Shown: positions 40,923 through 49,387 of the stretch, piece by piece
Layout: the number at the start of each line of letters is the position of its first letter
Position numbering within the stretch: the first letter of the stretch is position 1
DNA from: an uncultured Acidimicrobiales bacterium
Lineage (GTDB): Bacteria > Actinomycetota > Acidimicrobiia > Acidimicrobiales > UBA10347
Length of the DNA: 59,714 nt
Direction: 5' to 3'
NCBI GenBank assembly: GCA_937941245.1
Contig: CALDYC010000022.1
Span: 1-59,714, forward strand
Position numbers and translations under genes: made by a program
The notes under the pieces: model-generated
The model's input: the letters and a program-made list of their open reading frames with translations, nothing else
Databases searched by the model: none
Told to the model about the DNA's origin: nothing

Positions 40923-43189
40923 TGGGCCCGCCCCGGCGAACGCGATGTACGGGCAAGAGCAATCACACCGACGGCCACGACAGCCAGCACCACCACTTCG
41001 CCGAGGGTGTCGAGGGCTCTCATGTCGGTCAGAATCACGTTGACGATGTTGTTGCCACCGCCGGTTTCGACCGACTCACGCAATAGATCGGCAGCGGGGA
41101 AGCTCCCGCTTGGTTGAGCACTCGATGCTGCAAGCGCACCAACAACACCTAGGCCGCACATGACCGCTACGCCGAGGCGCACGGACAGCCAGCCCTGTGT
41201 CACTGGAGGGAATGTCCGGGCGAGATGACCGAGTCCGGTCACGAATCCGACGACCACGATCGTTTCTACTAATAGTTGCGTGAGAGCCAAGTCCGGAGCA
41301 CCTTGCAAGATGAACAGACCCGACATGGCAACGCCGACCGCTCCAAGGGTGAGTGCTGCGCCGAGACGGGTGCGCACCTGGACCCCCGCTGCCGCTGCCG
41401 CAGCAATCGCTAGCCCGAGCACAAGTTGCACCGGAGTTTCTGCCCACTCAAGGTGGGTGACGCTGACCGCTGGCAAAAAGGCAGCGGCGGCAATAACGAC
41501 CGTTGCGCTCATCGTCAGCAAGTACACGGGCAACGAACCGTGTTGAACCCGGGCGGTCACCCGTCGGCTCAATCGCAGCACTCCGTCAATCGAAGCGTCG
41601 CTGACTCGCGCTGCGACTGGCTCGGGTTCGCCCAGCACGGTTGCGGTCTCGCTGCGATGGATCGCTGCGCCGATTGTGCTTCCGACCAACACGACGGCAG
41701 CTGAAACCATCAGCGCTGTCGTGGCCCCGGGCCATCGCAGGAGCTCGTAGACCGCCGACCCTGCGTTGAGTTCCGTCGCTGCCGGCGTGACGATGCCATT
41801 GATGGTTCCAAGCAAGACAAATCCCACAAGTCCCAGACCTGCGACAATGATCGACGGGATTGCCATGGCCGGCCGAAACGCCAGCGCGGTGATCGTCCTG
41901 CCATCTTCGGGAGAACGACTGAGGCCCGCCAACATGCGGAACGTGTAGGCAACCGTCAGAACAGATCCCCCGACGATGCCGATAAACGCAACGACCTGTT
42001 CAATGCCCGAGAGTTTGAGGACCGCTTCGACCGCTGCCTCCTTTGCTGCGAACCCAAGGAGCGGCGGGATACCGGCCATCGAGACCCCAGCCAACACTGC
42101 AACCACAAACGCGACCGGCATGGATCGATGCAGTCCCGCCAACTCGTCAAGATTGCGCGTACCGGTGCGGATGTCAATTTCGCCAACGACCAGGAATAGG
42201 GCTGACTTGAAGAGCGCGTGAGCAACGACAATCGACAGGGCAGCAAACACCGCTTTGGAGGTGCCGACGGCCAAGAGTGTCACCAGTAGACCGAGCTGCG
42301 AGATCGTGCCATAGGCAAGAATCAGCTTGAGATCACGTTGACGCAGGGCGACGAATCCGCCCCAAAGGGTGGTCGCGGCGCCAACGATTAGACCGAGCCA
42401 CTGCCACGTCTGCGAGTCAACGAAGGCCCCGCCGAGAACGGCCATCACGACCACTCCGGCTTTGACCATGGTGGCCGAGTGCAGGTACGCGCTCACCGGC
42501 GTAGGCGCGGCCATTGCACCGGGCAGCCAGGAATGGAACGGGAGTTGTGCTGATTTCGTTCCGACGGCAATCAGCACGAGAACGGCCGCCAGTGGGCTCG
42601 CCGTCTGGGAACCGGCGATGTCGGCGAGCAAGACCGACCCGACGTCGTCGGTGAGCACCAGCAACCCTGCAAGCAGCGATAGGCCTCCAGCGCCGGTGAT
42701 CATCAGCGCTCGCCACGCCGCCTGCTGCGCCGACGGGTCGCTGAGCTTGTGACCAACGAGCAGGAATGACGTGATCGAGGTGAACTCCCAGAAGATGAAC
42801 ACCGTCCAGACCGACTCGGCGAGCACCAGCCCGAGCATGGATACGGAGAAGCCGAGCAACGTGACGGGGAAGCGAATCGAGCCCCTGGCGTCGACTGCGA
42901 AATATCCCGACGCATACACGAACACCAGCGCACCGATGCCCGAGACAAGCAGGGTCATCATGAGGGCGAACGAATCGGCGAGAAAGATCAGCTCGAGGTC
43001 CAGTTGTTCGACCCAGGTCATCGACGCCGATACCGGTTCTCGGCCCGACAAAAGCGATTCGGCGGCCCAGATGGTGGTCGCTGCCGGAGCGATCGCTGCG
43101 ACTCGAAGCGCACCTTGGATAGAGCGGCGGCCAGCAATCGCAGCGCCGACCAAACCGACGACGTGGATGGCGAACACTAGCTCAATCAC
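40919..43189 (-). CDS. mnhA: Na+/H+ antiporter subunit A
   Basis: 756 aa from GTG 43189, which has AAGG 9 bases upstream; an in-frame GTG at 43219 lacks one and lies in the AT-rich promoter region. About 20 helices. The first ~500 residues are NuoL-like (FWEFTSITSFLLVGHKLSD; GTKSAQLPFHSWLPGAM; LILAYGTISQLG). The C-terminal part has the MnhA-specific LTQLLVETIVVVGFVTGLG and DMRALDTLGEVVVLAVVAVG. The size matches separate A and B subunits (compare about 770 in Bacillus). First gene of mnhABCDEFG. Confidence 0.94.
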   Translation of the reverse strand: MIELVFAIHVVGLVGAAIAGRRSIQGALRVAAIAPAATTIWAAESLLSGREPVSASMTWVEQLDLELIFLADSFALMMTLLVSGIGALVFVYASGYFAVDARGSIRFPVTLLGFSVSMLGLVLAESVWTVFIFWEFTSITSFLLVGHKLSDPSAQQAAWRALMITGAGGLSLLAGLLVLTDDVGSVLLADIAGSQTASPLAAVLVLIAVGTKSAQLPFHSWLPGAMAAPTPVSAYLHSATMVKAGVVVMAVLGGAFVDSQTWQWLGLIVGAATTLWGGFVALRQRDLKLILAYGTISQLGLLVTLLAVGTSKAVFAALSIVVAHALFKSALFLVVGEIDIRTGTRNLDELAGLHRSMPVAFVVAVLAGVSMAGIPPLLGFAAKEAAVEAVLKLSGIEQVVAFIGIVGGSVLTVAYTFRMLAGLSRSPEDGRTITALAFRPAMAIPSIIVAGLGLVGFVLLGTINGIVTPAATELNAGSAVYELLRWPGATTALMVSAAVVLVGSTIGAAIHRSETATVLGEPEPVAARVSDASIDGVLRLSRRVTARVQHGSLPVYLLTMSATVVIAAAAFLPAVSVTHLEWAETPVQLVLGLAIAAAAAAGVQVRTRLGAALTLGAVGVAMSGLFILQGAPDLALTQLLVETIVVVGFVTGLGHLARTFPPVTQGWLSVRLGVAVMCGLGVVGALAASSAQPSGSFPAADLLRESVETGGGNNIVNVILTDMRALDTLGEVVVLAVVAVGVIALARTSRSPGRAQ

Positions 43190-43194
43190 ACACT

Positions 43195-43283
43195 GGACCT
43201 TACATATATGATCAAACACTTACAACTTAACAGTTGCATTTGATAATAGTTAAATGCGAGAGACGGCAGGCAAAAGGGAACCA
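43195..43283. promoter_or_regulatory. AT-rich divergent promoter region of mnh operon
   Basis: A conspicuously AT-rich island in a GC-rich window, between mnhA and a small membrane protein gene. It contains short inverted repeats such as AACTTAACAGTT (4-bp arms), and TTAAC with GTTAA further apart. TGATAATAG on the + strand resembles an extended -10. Probably holds promoters for both directions. Confidence 0.45.
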
Positions 43284-43448
43284 ATGATCATCCTGCTCGC
43301 GGTACTCCCTATCGCACTGTTCGCACTCATGATCAGCTCACAGGTGTGGATTCGCTCGCACCGCGCGAACTGCAACCAGGCCGTGCGTCACCTCGGCCTG
43401 ACCCATGCCCGCCATCTGCGCTACGACGAAATACATGCTGCGGGATAG
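43284..43448 (+). CDS. Small single-pass membrane protein
   Basis: 54 aa from ATG 43284 with AAGGGA 5 bases upstream; an ATG at 43254 would add ten polar residues. One helix near the N-terminus (IILLAVLPIALFALMISSQVW) is followed by a basic, His-rich tail (RSHRANCNQAVRHLGLTHAR). No family recognised. It is divergent from the Mrp antiporter across the AT-rich promoter region and 13 bases before a winged-helix gene, so it may be a partner of either. Confidence 0.55.
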   Translation: MIILLAVLPIALFALMISSQVWIRSHRANCNQAVRHLGLTHARHLRYDEIHAAG

Positions 43449-43461
43449 ATATGATTTCCGC

Positions 43462-43761
43462 ATGTCGTTGATGGCACCCGAGACCGATGTCCCATCCTGG
43501 ACCTTTCTTACCAACCACGCACATGTGTTGATTGCGATCAGCCGCGACCCCGACATCCGTCAGCGAGACATCGCGTATGTCGTCGGAATCACCGTCGGTG
43601 CCGTGCATCGCATACTCGGCGAGCTCGAGGAGGCCGGGTATATCGTCAGCCAGAAGATCGGCCGCCGCAAGCACTACGAAGTCAACGCGGATCTGCCATT
43701 ACGTCATCCCCTCGAAGATCAACACAGCGTTTCAGACCTCATCACATCGCTCGACCAATAG
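43462..43761 (+). CDS. Winged-helix (MarR/ArsR-like) DNA-binding protein
   Basis: 99 aa from ATG 43462. The compact winged helix is visible: FLTNHAHVLIAISRDPDIRQ, recognition helix VGITVGAVHRILGELEEAGY and wing SQKIGRRKHYEVNADLPL. There is no ligand domain. Such stand-alone wHTH proteins are common in actinobacteria and their targets are unknown. Its location, next to the small membrane protein and facing the mnh operon, makes the antiporter promoter region a candidate target. Converges with the acyl-CoA dehydrogenase at 43.8 kb. Confidence 0.75.
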   Translation: MSLMAPETDVPSWTFLTNHAHVLIAISRDPDIRQRDIAYVVGITVGAVHRILGELEEAGYIVSQKIGRRKHYEVNADLPLRHPLEDQHSVSDLITSLDQ

Positions 43762-43792
43762 CGGCCATGCGCATCAGCCCGCTGCGGCTCGC

Positions 43793-44854
43793 TCAATCGG
43801 CCAGAACCGCCCCGAGAGCGACAAGTGACGGGGTAGCAGATCCGAGATGAAGCTCAAGCTGCTTGTGCAGAAGGAAATGGCGGTGCAACGGGTAGTCCCG
43901 GTCCACGCCGACTCCTCCGTGCACATGCAGCGCGGCATGCAACACGCGCCATCCCCCTTCTGATGCCCAGAACTTCGCCGTGAATAGTGCAGCCGCGACC
44001 TCGGCGGTGATCTCGGACCGGTCGGCGAGCAGAAATGCGGCCTGCCATGCGGTCAGTCGAGCCGCTTCGGTATCGATGTAGGCATCGCCCGCTCGTTGGC
44101 TGACTGCCTGGAACGATGCAATTGGCTTGTCGAATTGGTGGCGTTCAACCGCGTACGCGGCCGTGAGCGCGAGGGCTGCTTCACAGACTGCTGCCGTCAT
44201 CACCGCTGCAGCAGAAATCCCCCTCATGAGCATGGCCCGGGTGGCAGATGTGTCGCCGACGCACACGGCTTGGGCCGCGTCAAACGTGACCATCGCATCG
44301 GGCACATCGGTTGAGTTCGTTTGCGACCGGCGGGACACACCGGATGCATCGCCAGCAACAAGCCACAGACCATCGACAGCGGTCACAAGAAACCAGTCAG
44401 CGGACATGCCGAAGCCAACGCATGTCTTGGTGCCGTGCAACGCTGAGTTCTCGACCTGCAACCTGGGCACAAATGGGTCGCCCCCTGCCTCGTGCATTGC
44501 CGCGCTTATCGTGACGTGGCCAGCAACGACCTGCGCAGCAACCTCAGGTGCATGCTCAACCAACGCTGGCAGGCAGAGCGCCATTGTCTGCAGCCCTGGC
44601 ACTGGGGCCGAAGCACGGGCGAGCTCAGCGAGCACCACTGCAGACTCGAGCCAGCCCAGTCCCCCTCCGCCCAATGATTCGGGTACCGAGATGCCAACAA
44701 GACCCGCACCGCACAGTTGCTTCCATAGTTCAGGGTCGTATCCGGTGTCGGTTGCGGCAATCGCGGTGAGGTGCTCATCGGTGCATACATCTGCGGCGAT
44801 GCGAGCAGTGAGCTCACGAAGCGCTTCCTGCGATTCGTTGAACGCGAAATCCAT
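43793..44854 (-). CDS. Acyl-CoA dehydrogenase, small partner subunit
   Basis: 353 aa. N-terminal FNESQEALRELTARIAADV, GLVGISVPESLGGGGLGW, and the C-terminal YAVERHQFDKPIASFQAVSQ and HVHGGVGVDRDYPLHRHF identify the family. Shorter than standard monomers, as expected for the partner subunit of a heterotetrameric enzyme. It follows the larger dehydrogenase by 16 bases on the same strand. Substrate unknown. Confidence 0.9.
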   Translation of the reverse strand: MDFAFNESQEALRELTARIAADVCTDEHLTAIAATDTGYDPELWKQLCGAGLVGISVPESLGGGGLGWLESAVVLAELARASAPVPGLQTMALCLPALVEHAPEVAAQVVAGHVTISAAMHEAGGDPFVPRLQVENSALHGTKTCVGFGMSADWFLVTAVDGLWLVAGDASGVSRRSQTNSTDVPDAMVTFDAAQAVCVGDTSATRAMLMRGISAAAVMTAAVCEAALALTAAYAVERHQFDKPIASFQAVSQRAGDAYIDTEAARLTAWQAAFLLADRSEITAEVAAALFTAKFWASEGGWRVLHAALHVHGGVGVDRDYPLHRHFLLHKQLELHLGSATPSLVALGAVLAD

Positions 44855-44870
44855 CAGCGAGCGGCTTTCA

Positions 44871-46052
44871 TCACCGTGTCGCCCGAGGAAAGCCGAGCGA
44901 GAACATCGAGATCAGGTCACGTTGCATCTCGTTGGTTCCGCCACCAAACGTCAAGATCGTCATCGACGTGAAAAGCGTTTCGAGCTTGGCCCGACCAATC
45001 GCCCCCGGCGACCCTGCTTGCACGTAGGCCGGTGGGCCGTAGATCTCCATGAGCAGTCGGAATGCTTCGAGGTAAAACTCGGTGCCGTAGACCTTGATCG
45101 ACGAGCAATGCCCGATGTCGAGCACGCCGTTGGTCGCCTCCCAGGCGCACTGCCAGTTCATCAACTTGAGCGCTTCGAGGCCGGCGTGCACGCGGGCCAG
45201 GTTGAGCTGCACCCATGGCTGGTCGATGACCCGGCGCCCGTCGCCGAGCTCGGTGTGCTTCGCCCAGGCAATGGCATCTTCGAGCACTCGTTCGGGGATG
45301 CCGCTTGAACACAGTGTGACTCGCTCATGGTTCAGCTGATTAGTGATCAGCGCCCAACCGTTGTTCTCACCACCGATGCACGCGTCAAGCGGAACACGAA
45401 CGTCGTCGAAAAAGACCGCATTGATGTCGTGCTCGCTCAACAAATTGAGCGGCTGCATCGAAATACCGGGTGTGTCCATTGGAACAGCAAGTACCGAGAT
45501 CCCCTTGTGCTTCTTCACGTCAGGATCATCGGTAGTGCGCACCGCGAGCCAGCAATAATCAGCCGAGGTGGACAGCGACGTCCACATCTTTTGGCCGTTG
45601 ATCACATACTCGTCACCGTCTCGAACCGCAGCAGTCTGCAGCGACGCCAAATCGGTGCCTGAATCCGGCTCGCTGTATCCGATGCAGAAATGGATATCGC
45701 CATGCAACAACTTGGGAAGAAAGAACGCCCGTTGCTCGTCTGAGCCGAAGTTCATGATCGCCGGACCCACCGAGTTCAGGCTGAGCATGGGTACCGGTGC
45801 GCCAGCGCGCATCGATTCGTCAAAGAAAATGAACTGCTCGATAGCCGAACGGCCCTGGCCGCCGTACTCAGTTGGCCAACCAACGCCGGCCCAGCCATCC
45901 GCGCACATCTGCTTCCACACTCGGCGAGGAGCCGGGCCAACGCCACGCGCTTCGCGAAGTTCAGCGACTAGGTCGTCGGTGAGTAGGTCGTCGTAGTACG
46001 CCCGCAGAGCAGCTCGGATGGCGAGCTGCTCTGCGGTATAGCCGATCTGCAT
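44871..46052 (-). CDS. Acyl-CoA dehydrogenase, large subunit type
   Basis: 393 aa. Marks: WPTEYGGQGRSAIEQFIF, the FAD strand CIGYSEPDSGTDLASL, INGQKMWTSLSTSADY and the end LTFGGGTNEMQRDLISMFSLGFPR. It pairs with the smaller subunit downstream. The same arrangement is seen at 28.1-30.3 kb, but gene order is not followed by an SDR here. A secreted hydrolase gene lies 21 bases upstream on the same strand, so the three may form one transcript. Confidence 0.92.
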   Translation of the reverse strand: MQIGYTAEQLAIRAALRAYYDDLLTDDLVAELREARGVGPAPRRVWKQMCADGWAGVGWPTEYGGQGRSAIEQFIFFDESMRAGAPVPMLSLNSVGPAIMNFGSDEQRAFFLPKLLHGDIHFCIGYSEPDSGTDLASLQTAAVRDGDEYVINGQKMWTSLSTSADYCWLAVRTTDDPDVKKHKGISVLAVPMDTPGISMQPLNLLSEHDINAVFFDDVRVPLDACIGGENNGWALITNQLNHERVTLCSSGIPERVLEDAIAWAKHTELGDGRRVIDQPWVQLNLARVHAGLEALKLMNWQCAWEATNGVLDIGHCSSIKVYGTEFYLEAFRLLMEIYGPPAYVQAGSPGAIGRAKLETLFTSMTILTFGGGTNEMQRDLISMFSLGFPRATR

Positions 46053-46073
46053 GCCGCGAACTGCGGCCGGACG

Positions 46074-47117
46074 TTAGAGACCTCGAGCGCTGATAGCGGC
46101 GACCAGCTCTGGCAGAACCGCTGCGTGTCCGGCAGCGTTCGGGTGAAATGACTCGCCGATGTCGGCGAGGTACAGACCGTTGATCCAAGGAACAGGGTCG
46201 CAGATGCGATGGCCCTCGTAGATGTCGTCGATGTCGACGTACTCGACACGCTTCATAGATGCAGCGACGGTTTCGATGACCGTGTTGAGGTCTTCGGCGA
46301 GGTCGTTCATCCATTCGCGCTCGGCCTGGGTGAACAATGCTCCGGTCGTGGGATCGCTACATGCAGCATCGGTGGTATCGCCAAACAGCTGGGGATAGCC
46401 GACCACGAAGACCTGCATGGTTCCACCCGGATCGCGATGACCAACGATCTGTGAGTAGGTAGCGCTGAGCTCGGCGCCGATTGCGGCAAGGTTGGCTTGG
46501 ACATTGACAATCTCAGGAAGCGCCGACATCGTGTGGCAGTCGGTTGTCAATGCGCATTCGGTCAGCACTGGCTCAAAGCCGAGGTTGTTACCGCCGATCG
46601 AAACAACGGCAACACCGGTGCGGTTCGCGGAAACCGGCGGAACCTGTGCGAGCTGGGGAGCCAGGCTGTGCTGGCCAGTCGACACGATGTCAGTGGTAAC
46701 CGCACCACCACATGCGGCGAAGTTCTCGATCGGGTACCACGGAGTAGGGAGAACAAAGGGGATCGTGTAAGGGCGGTTGGTGAGTGCTTCGTTGAGCTGG
46801 CCGCCAAATGACAGCGTTGAGCGCTTGCACTCGGTAACACCGTTCGGTCCAATGGCATAGGTGCCAGGGGTGGCGACTTCGATACCCGTTCCGGACATAA
46901 ACGAATCGCCGAAAATGTAGGTGGACATCGGCGCCCGTCGAGCAGTCGACGATGCGCCATCAGCTGGGGACTCAACCTCAACGGGCGTGGTGATCAGCAC
47001 TCGTTCTGAACGCTTGATAGCCGCCTGCTGTGCTTCGGCAGCCGGAGTCGCCGACAGGGTGACCATGGCGATCAGCATTGCAAATGTGGTTAGCAGAGCA
47101 GTAAACGTTCGAGACAT
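46074..47117 (-). CDS. Secreted SGNH/GDSL-family hydrolase (lipase/esterase)
   Basis: 347 aa from ATG 47117, giving a clean signal peptide (TFAMLIAMVTLSATPAAEAQ); an in-frame ATG at 47141 would put polar residues first. Block I is IFGDSFMSGTG with Ser72, block III SIGGNNLGFEP, and block V ESFHPNAAGHA with the catalytic His. Four or more Cys outside the active site suggest disulfides, as in actinobacterial secreted lipases of this fold. Probably hydrolyses an ester outside the cell. The adjacent dehydrogenase pair could process the released acyl chain after uptake (inference). Confidence 0.88.
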   Translation of the reverse strand: MSRTFTALLTTFAMLIAMVTLSATPAAEAQQAAIKRSERVLITTPVEVESPADGASSTARRAPMSTYIFGDSFMSGTGIEVATPGTYAIGPNGVTECKRSTLSFGGQLNEALTNRPYTIPFVLPTPWYPIENFAACGGAVTTDIVSTGQHSLAPQLAQVPPVSANRTGVAVVSIGGNNLGFEPVLTECALTTDCHTMSALPEIVNVQANLAAIGAELSATYSQIVGHRDPGGTMQVFVVGYPQLFGDTTDAACSDPTTGALFTQAEREWMNDLAEDLNTVIETVAASMKRVEYVDIDDIYEGHRICDPVPWINGLYLADIGESFHPNAAGHAAVLPELVAAISARGL

Positions 47118-47308
47118 TGGTGAGAACTCTCTTTCAGACATCAGGAAAGATGTGACCTTTGTCTCACCTTAGCCGTTCGACAAATTTGCGGACTCTCTCA
47201 AACAGGCGATTCGGAAAGTCGAAGTACACGCACCAATTCTCGCGTGAACCATTGGCGGAAGCGGTGCGTGGCCCGCGTGGATTTGGCCCGGTTTGCTAGA
47301 ACGGAGCG

Positions 47309-47827
47309 GTGACCGCCGAGGCTCCTCCAACAACGATTGCCGAAGACGGCTCGTTCACCGCACCGTTCGAACTTTCGTATCCCTACAGCCGCACGGTCGG
47401 CCCCACCCTCAGCCGCTTCCTGACCGGGCTGCAAGACAAACGCATCGAGGGCACCGTCGGCGACGACGGGCGAGTCTTTGTTCCACCAGCTGAGTTCGAT
47501 CCGAACACTGGCGTGGCGTGTACCCAGTGGCGCACCGTCGAAGCGACCGGCACGGTCCAAACATGGTCGTGGCAAGCCGAGCCGGCTGAACAACACCGAA
47601 CCGAGACCCCGTTCGCATGGGCACTCGTGCTGCTCGATGGCGCCGATGTCGCACTTCTGCACAAAGTCCTGGTCACCTCGCCTGCACACATCGCGACTGG
47701 CATGCGAGTCGAAGTTGTCTGGGCCGCGGAACGCCATGGTTCGATCCTCGATATTGCCGGCTTCTCACCGATCGATCACCCACGTGCGGACACCACAGCA
47801 AGCACCACAGCGGACACATCGTTATGA
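47309..47827 (+). CDS. DUF35 OB-fold protein lacking the zinc ribbon
   Basis: 172 aa, GTG 47309 with GGAG 3 bases upstream. The order of elements matches DUF35 proteins (PYSRTVGPTLSRFLTGLQDK helix, short ribbon region, OB-fold with VEATGTVQTWSW and GMRVEVVWA). The Cys pairs of the zinc ribbon are missing (GRVFVPPAEFDPNTG instead). These proteins dock to thiolase-fold partners and present or hold the acyl-CoA. It is the first of four overlapping genes with a second DUF35 protein and two thiolase-like proteins. Confidence 0.82.
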   Translation: MTAEAPPTTIAEDGSFTAPFELSYPYSRTVGPTLSRFLTGLQDKRIEGTVGDDGRVFVPPAEFDPNTGVACTQWRTVEATGTVQTWSWQAEPAEQHRTETPFAWALVLLDGADVALLHKVLVTSPAHIATGMRVEVVWAAERHGSILDIAGFSPIDHPRADTTASTTADTSL

Positions 47828-48330
47828 CCGACGACGTGTTGCGCATTCGCCAGCCGATCGGGGTGACCTACACATGGTCAGCCGGTCCCGGGTCGGCCGC
47901 GTACCTGCGAGGGCTCACCGAAGGCAAGCTCATCGCCGGCCGCTGTCCTACCTGCAACCAGGTCTACTTCCCTCCTCGCAATGGGATCTGTCCGCGCGAT
48001 GGCGTGCTTCTGACCGACGATGTCGAGATCGGCCAAGCCGGCACGATCACCACGTTCTGCATCGTCAACGTGCCGTTCCTCGGGCAGAGCATCGAGATCC
48101 CCTATGTCGCAGCATCGATCCTTCTCGATGGCGCCGACCTCGCGGTGCAGCACCTGATCCAAGGGTGTCCCGTCGACGAGGTGCACATCGGCATGCGAGT
48201 TCACGCCGTCTGGAAGCCCGAGAGCGAATGGCAGGCCACATTGGCGAGCATCGCCCACTTTGAACCCGAGACCGATCCTGGAACCGGCGGCAGCGACCGC
48301 ATCGATGCAAAGGCGACGAACCGTGCGTGA
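47824..48330 (+). CDS. DUF35 zinc-ribbon OB-fold protein
   Basis: 168 aa; ATG overlaps the preceding stop (ATGA). Helix AGPGSAAYLRGLTEGKLIAG, then a zinc ribbon RCPTCNQVYFPPRNGICPRD (three Cys and an Asp rather than four Cys), then the OB-fold (GTITTFCIVNVPF; GMRVHAVWKP). In mycobacteria the DUF35 part of ChsH2 binds the thiolase-like aldolase Ltp2; the pairing here with a following thiolase-like gene is similar. The last 8 bases overlap the next gene. Confidence 0.86.
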   Translation: MTDDVLRIRQPIGVTYTWSAGPGSAAYLRGLTEGKLIAGRCPTCNQVYFPPRNGICPRDGVLLTDDVEIGQAGTITTFCIVNVPFLGQSIEIPYVAASILLDGADLAVQHLIQGCPVDEVHIGMRVHAVWKPESEWQATLASIAHFEPETDPGTGGSDRIDAKATNRA

Positions 48331-49387
48331 CATCGCGATCGTCGCCACCGCGCAGGCCCCGAGCCGCACCGCAACAACGCTCACAACTCCCGAGCTTCTC
48401 GTACCGGTGATCACCGACGTCATGGCACGCCTCGCACCGGCAGGAGTCGAGCGAAGCGACATCGGCTTCTGGTGTCACGGAAGCTGCGATTACCTCACCG
48501 GACAGCCATTTAGCTTCGTCGCCGCCGTAGACGTCCTCGGGGCGTGGCCGCCGATCATCGAAAGTCACGTCGAAGCCGACGGCGCCTTCGCCCTCTACGA
48601 AGCATGGGTCAAGATCCAGACCGGCGAGGTCGATTCTGCAGTCGTGTTCTCGAACGGCAAATCAACATCGGCCCCGGCCGATCTCGTGATGGCGCTGCAG
48701 CACGATCCCTATGTCGAAGCTCCACTGTGGCCAACTATGACGGCAACCGCGGCCATGCAGGCTCGAGCATGTCTCGACGCTGGCGTCGTCACCGGGGCGG
48801 CAATGGCTGACGTGGCGGTGCGTAACCGACGCAATGCCATGAACAATCCGTTGGCGCTGCTGCGGGGTGATCACACTCGTGATGAGCTTCTGTCCAGCCC
48901 GATGATCCACGATCCGTTGCGGAGCCATGACTGTGCCCCGATCACCGACGGGGCCAATGCTGTTGTGCTCGCTGCAGGCGACCTAGCGGCGAGCTGGTGT
49001 GAGCGGCCGGCGTGGATCCGTGGCATCGACCACCGCATTGACACCCAGCGCATGGGGGCCCGAGATCTCACGGTGTCGTCATCGACGATGATCGCCGCCG
49101 AGCGAGCTGGCGTCGGCCATGGCCGGTTTGATATCGCGGAGCTCCATGCGCCGTTCACCCATCAGGAGCTGCTGCTTGAGACAGCCCTCGGGCTTGATCC
49201 TGAGGTCACATCGATCAACCCGAGTGGGGGGGCCTTGTGCGCCAACCCGCAGATGGCAGCGGGACTGGCCCGCATCATCGAAGTCGCGGACCGTATCCAC
49301 GACGCGCGCTCGGACCGCGGCCTGGCACACGCCACCAGCGGACCGTGTCTGCAACAAAACCTTGTCGCCGTGTTGGAAGGTGCATGA
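48323..49387 (+). CDS. Thiolase-like lipid-transfer protein, no catalytic Cys (first)
   Basis: 354 aa from GTG 48323 with AAAGG upstream, overlapping the DUF35 stop. Thiolase fold shown by RDIAIVATAQAPS, DSAVVFSNGKS, ITDGANAVVLAAG and INPSGGALCANPQMAAGLAR. The nucleophile region reads HVEADGAFALYEAW, without Cys. AELHAPFT replaces the usual AElYdcF, so even the Tyr of that motif is lost. It is more divergent than the following paralog and may be the structural half of a heteromer. The family includes retro-aldolases (Ltp2). Confidence 0.83.
   Translation: MRDIAIVATAQAPSRTATTLTTPELLVPVITDVMARLAPAGVERSDIGFWCHGSCDYLTGQPFSFVAAVDVLGAWPPIIESHVEADGAFALYEAWVKIQTGEVDSAVVFSNGKSTSAPADLVMALQHDPYVEAPLWPTMTATAAMQARACLDAGVVTGAAMADVAVRNRRNAMNNPLALLRGDHTRDELLSSPMIHDPLRSHDCAPITDGANAVVLAAGDLAASWCERPAWIRGIDHRIDTQRMGARDLTVSSSTMIAAERAGVGHGRFDIAELHAPFTHQELLLETALGLDPEVTSINPSGGALCANPQMAAGLARIIEVADRIHDARSDRGLAHATSGPCLQQNLVAVLEGA

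Noticed and set aside
44127-45308. Open frame of 393 codons on the + strand
   Set aside because: Runs antisense through both acyl-CoA dehydrogenase genes with no recognisable domain.
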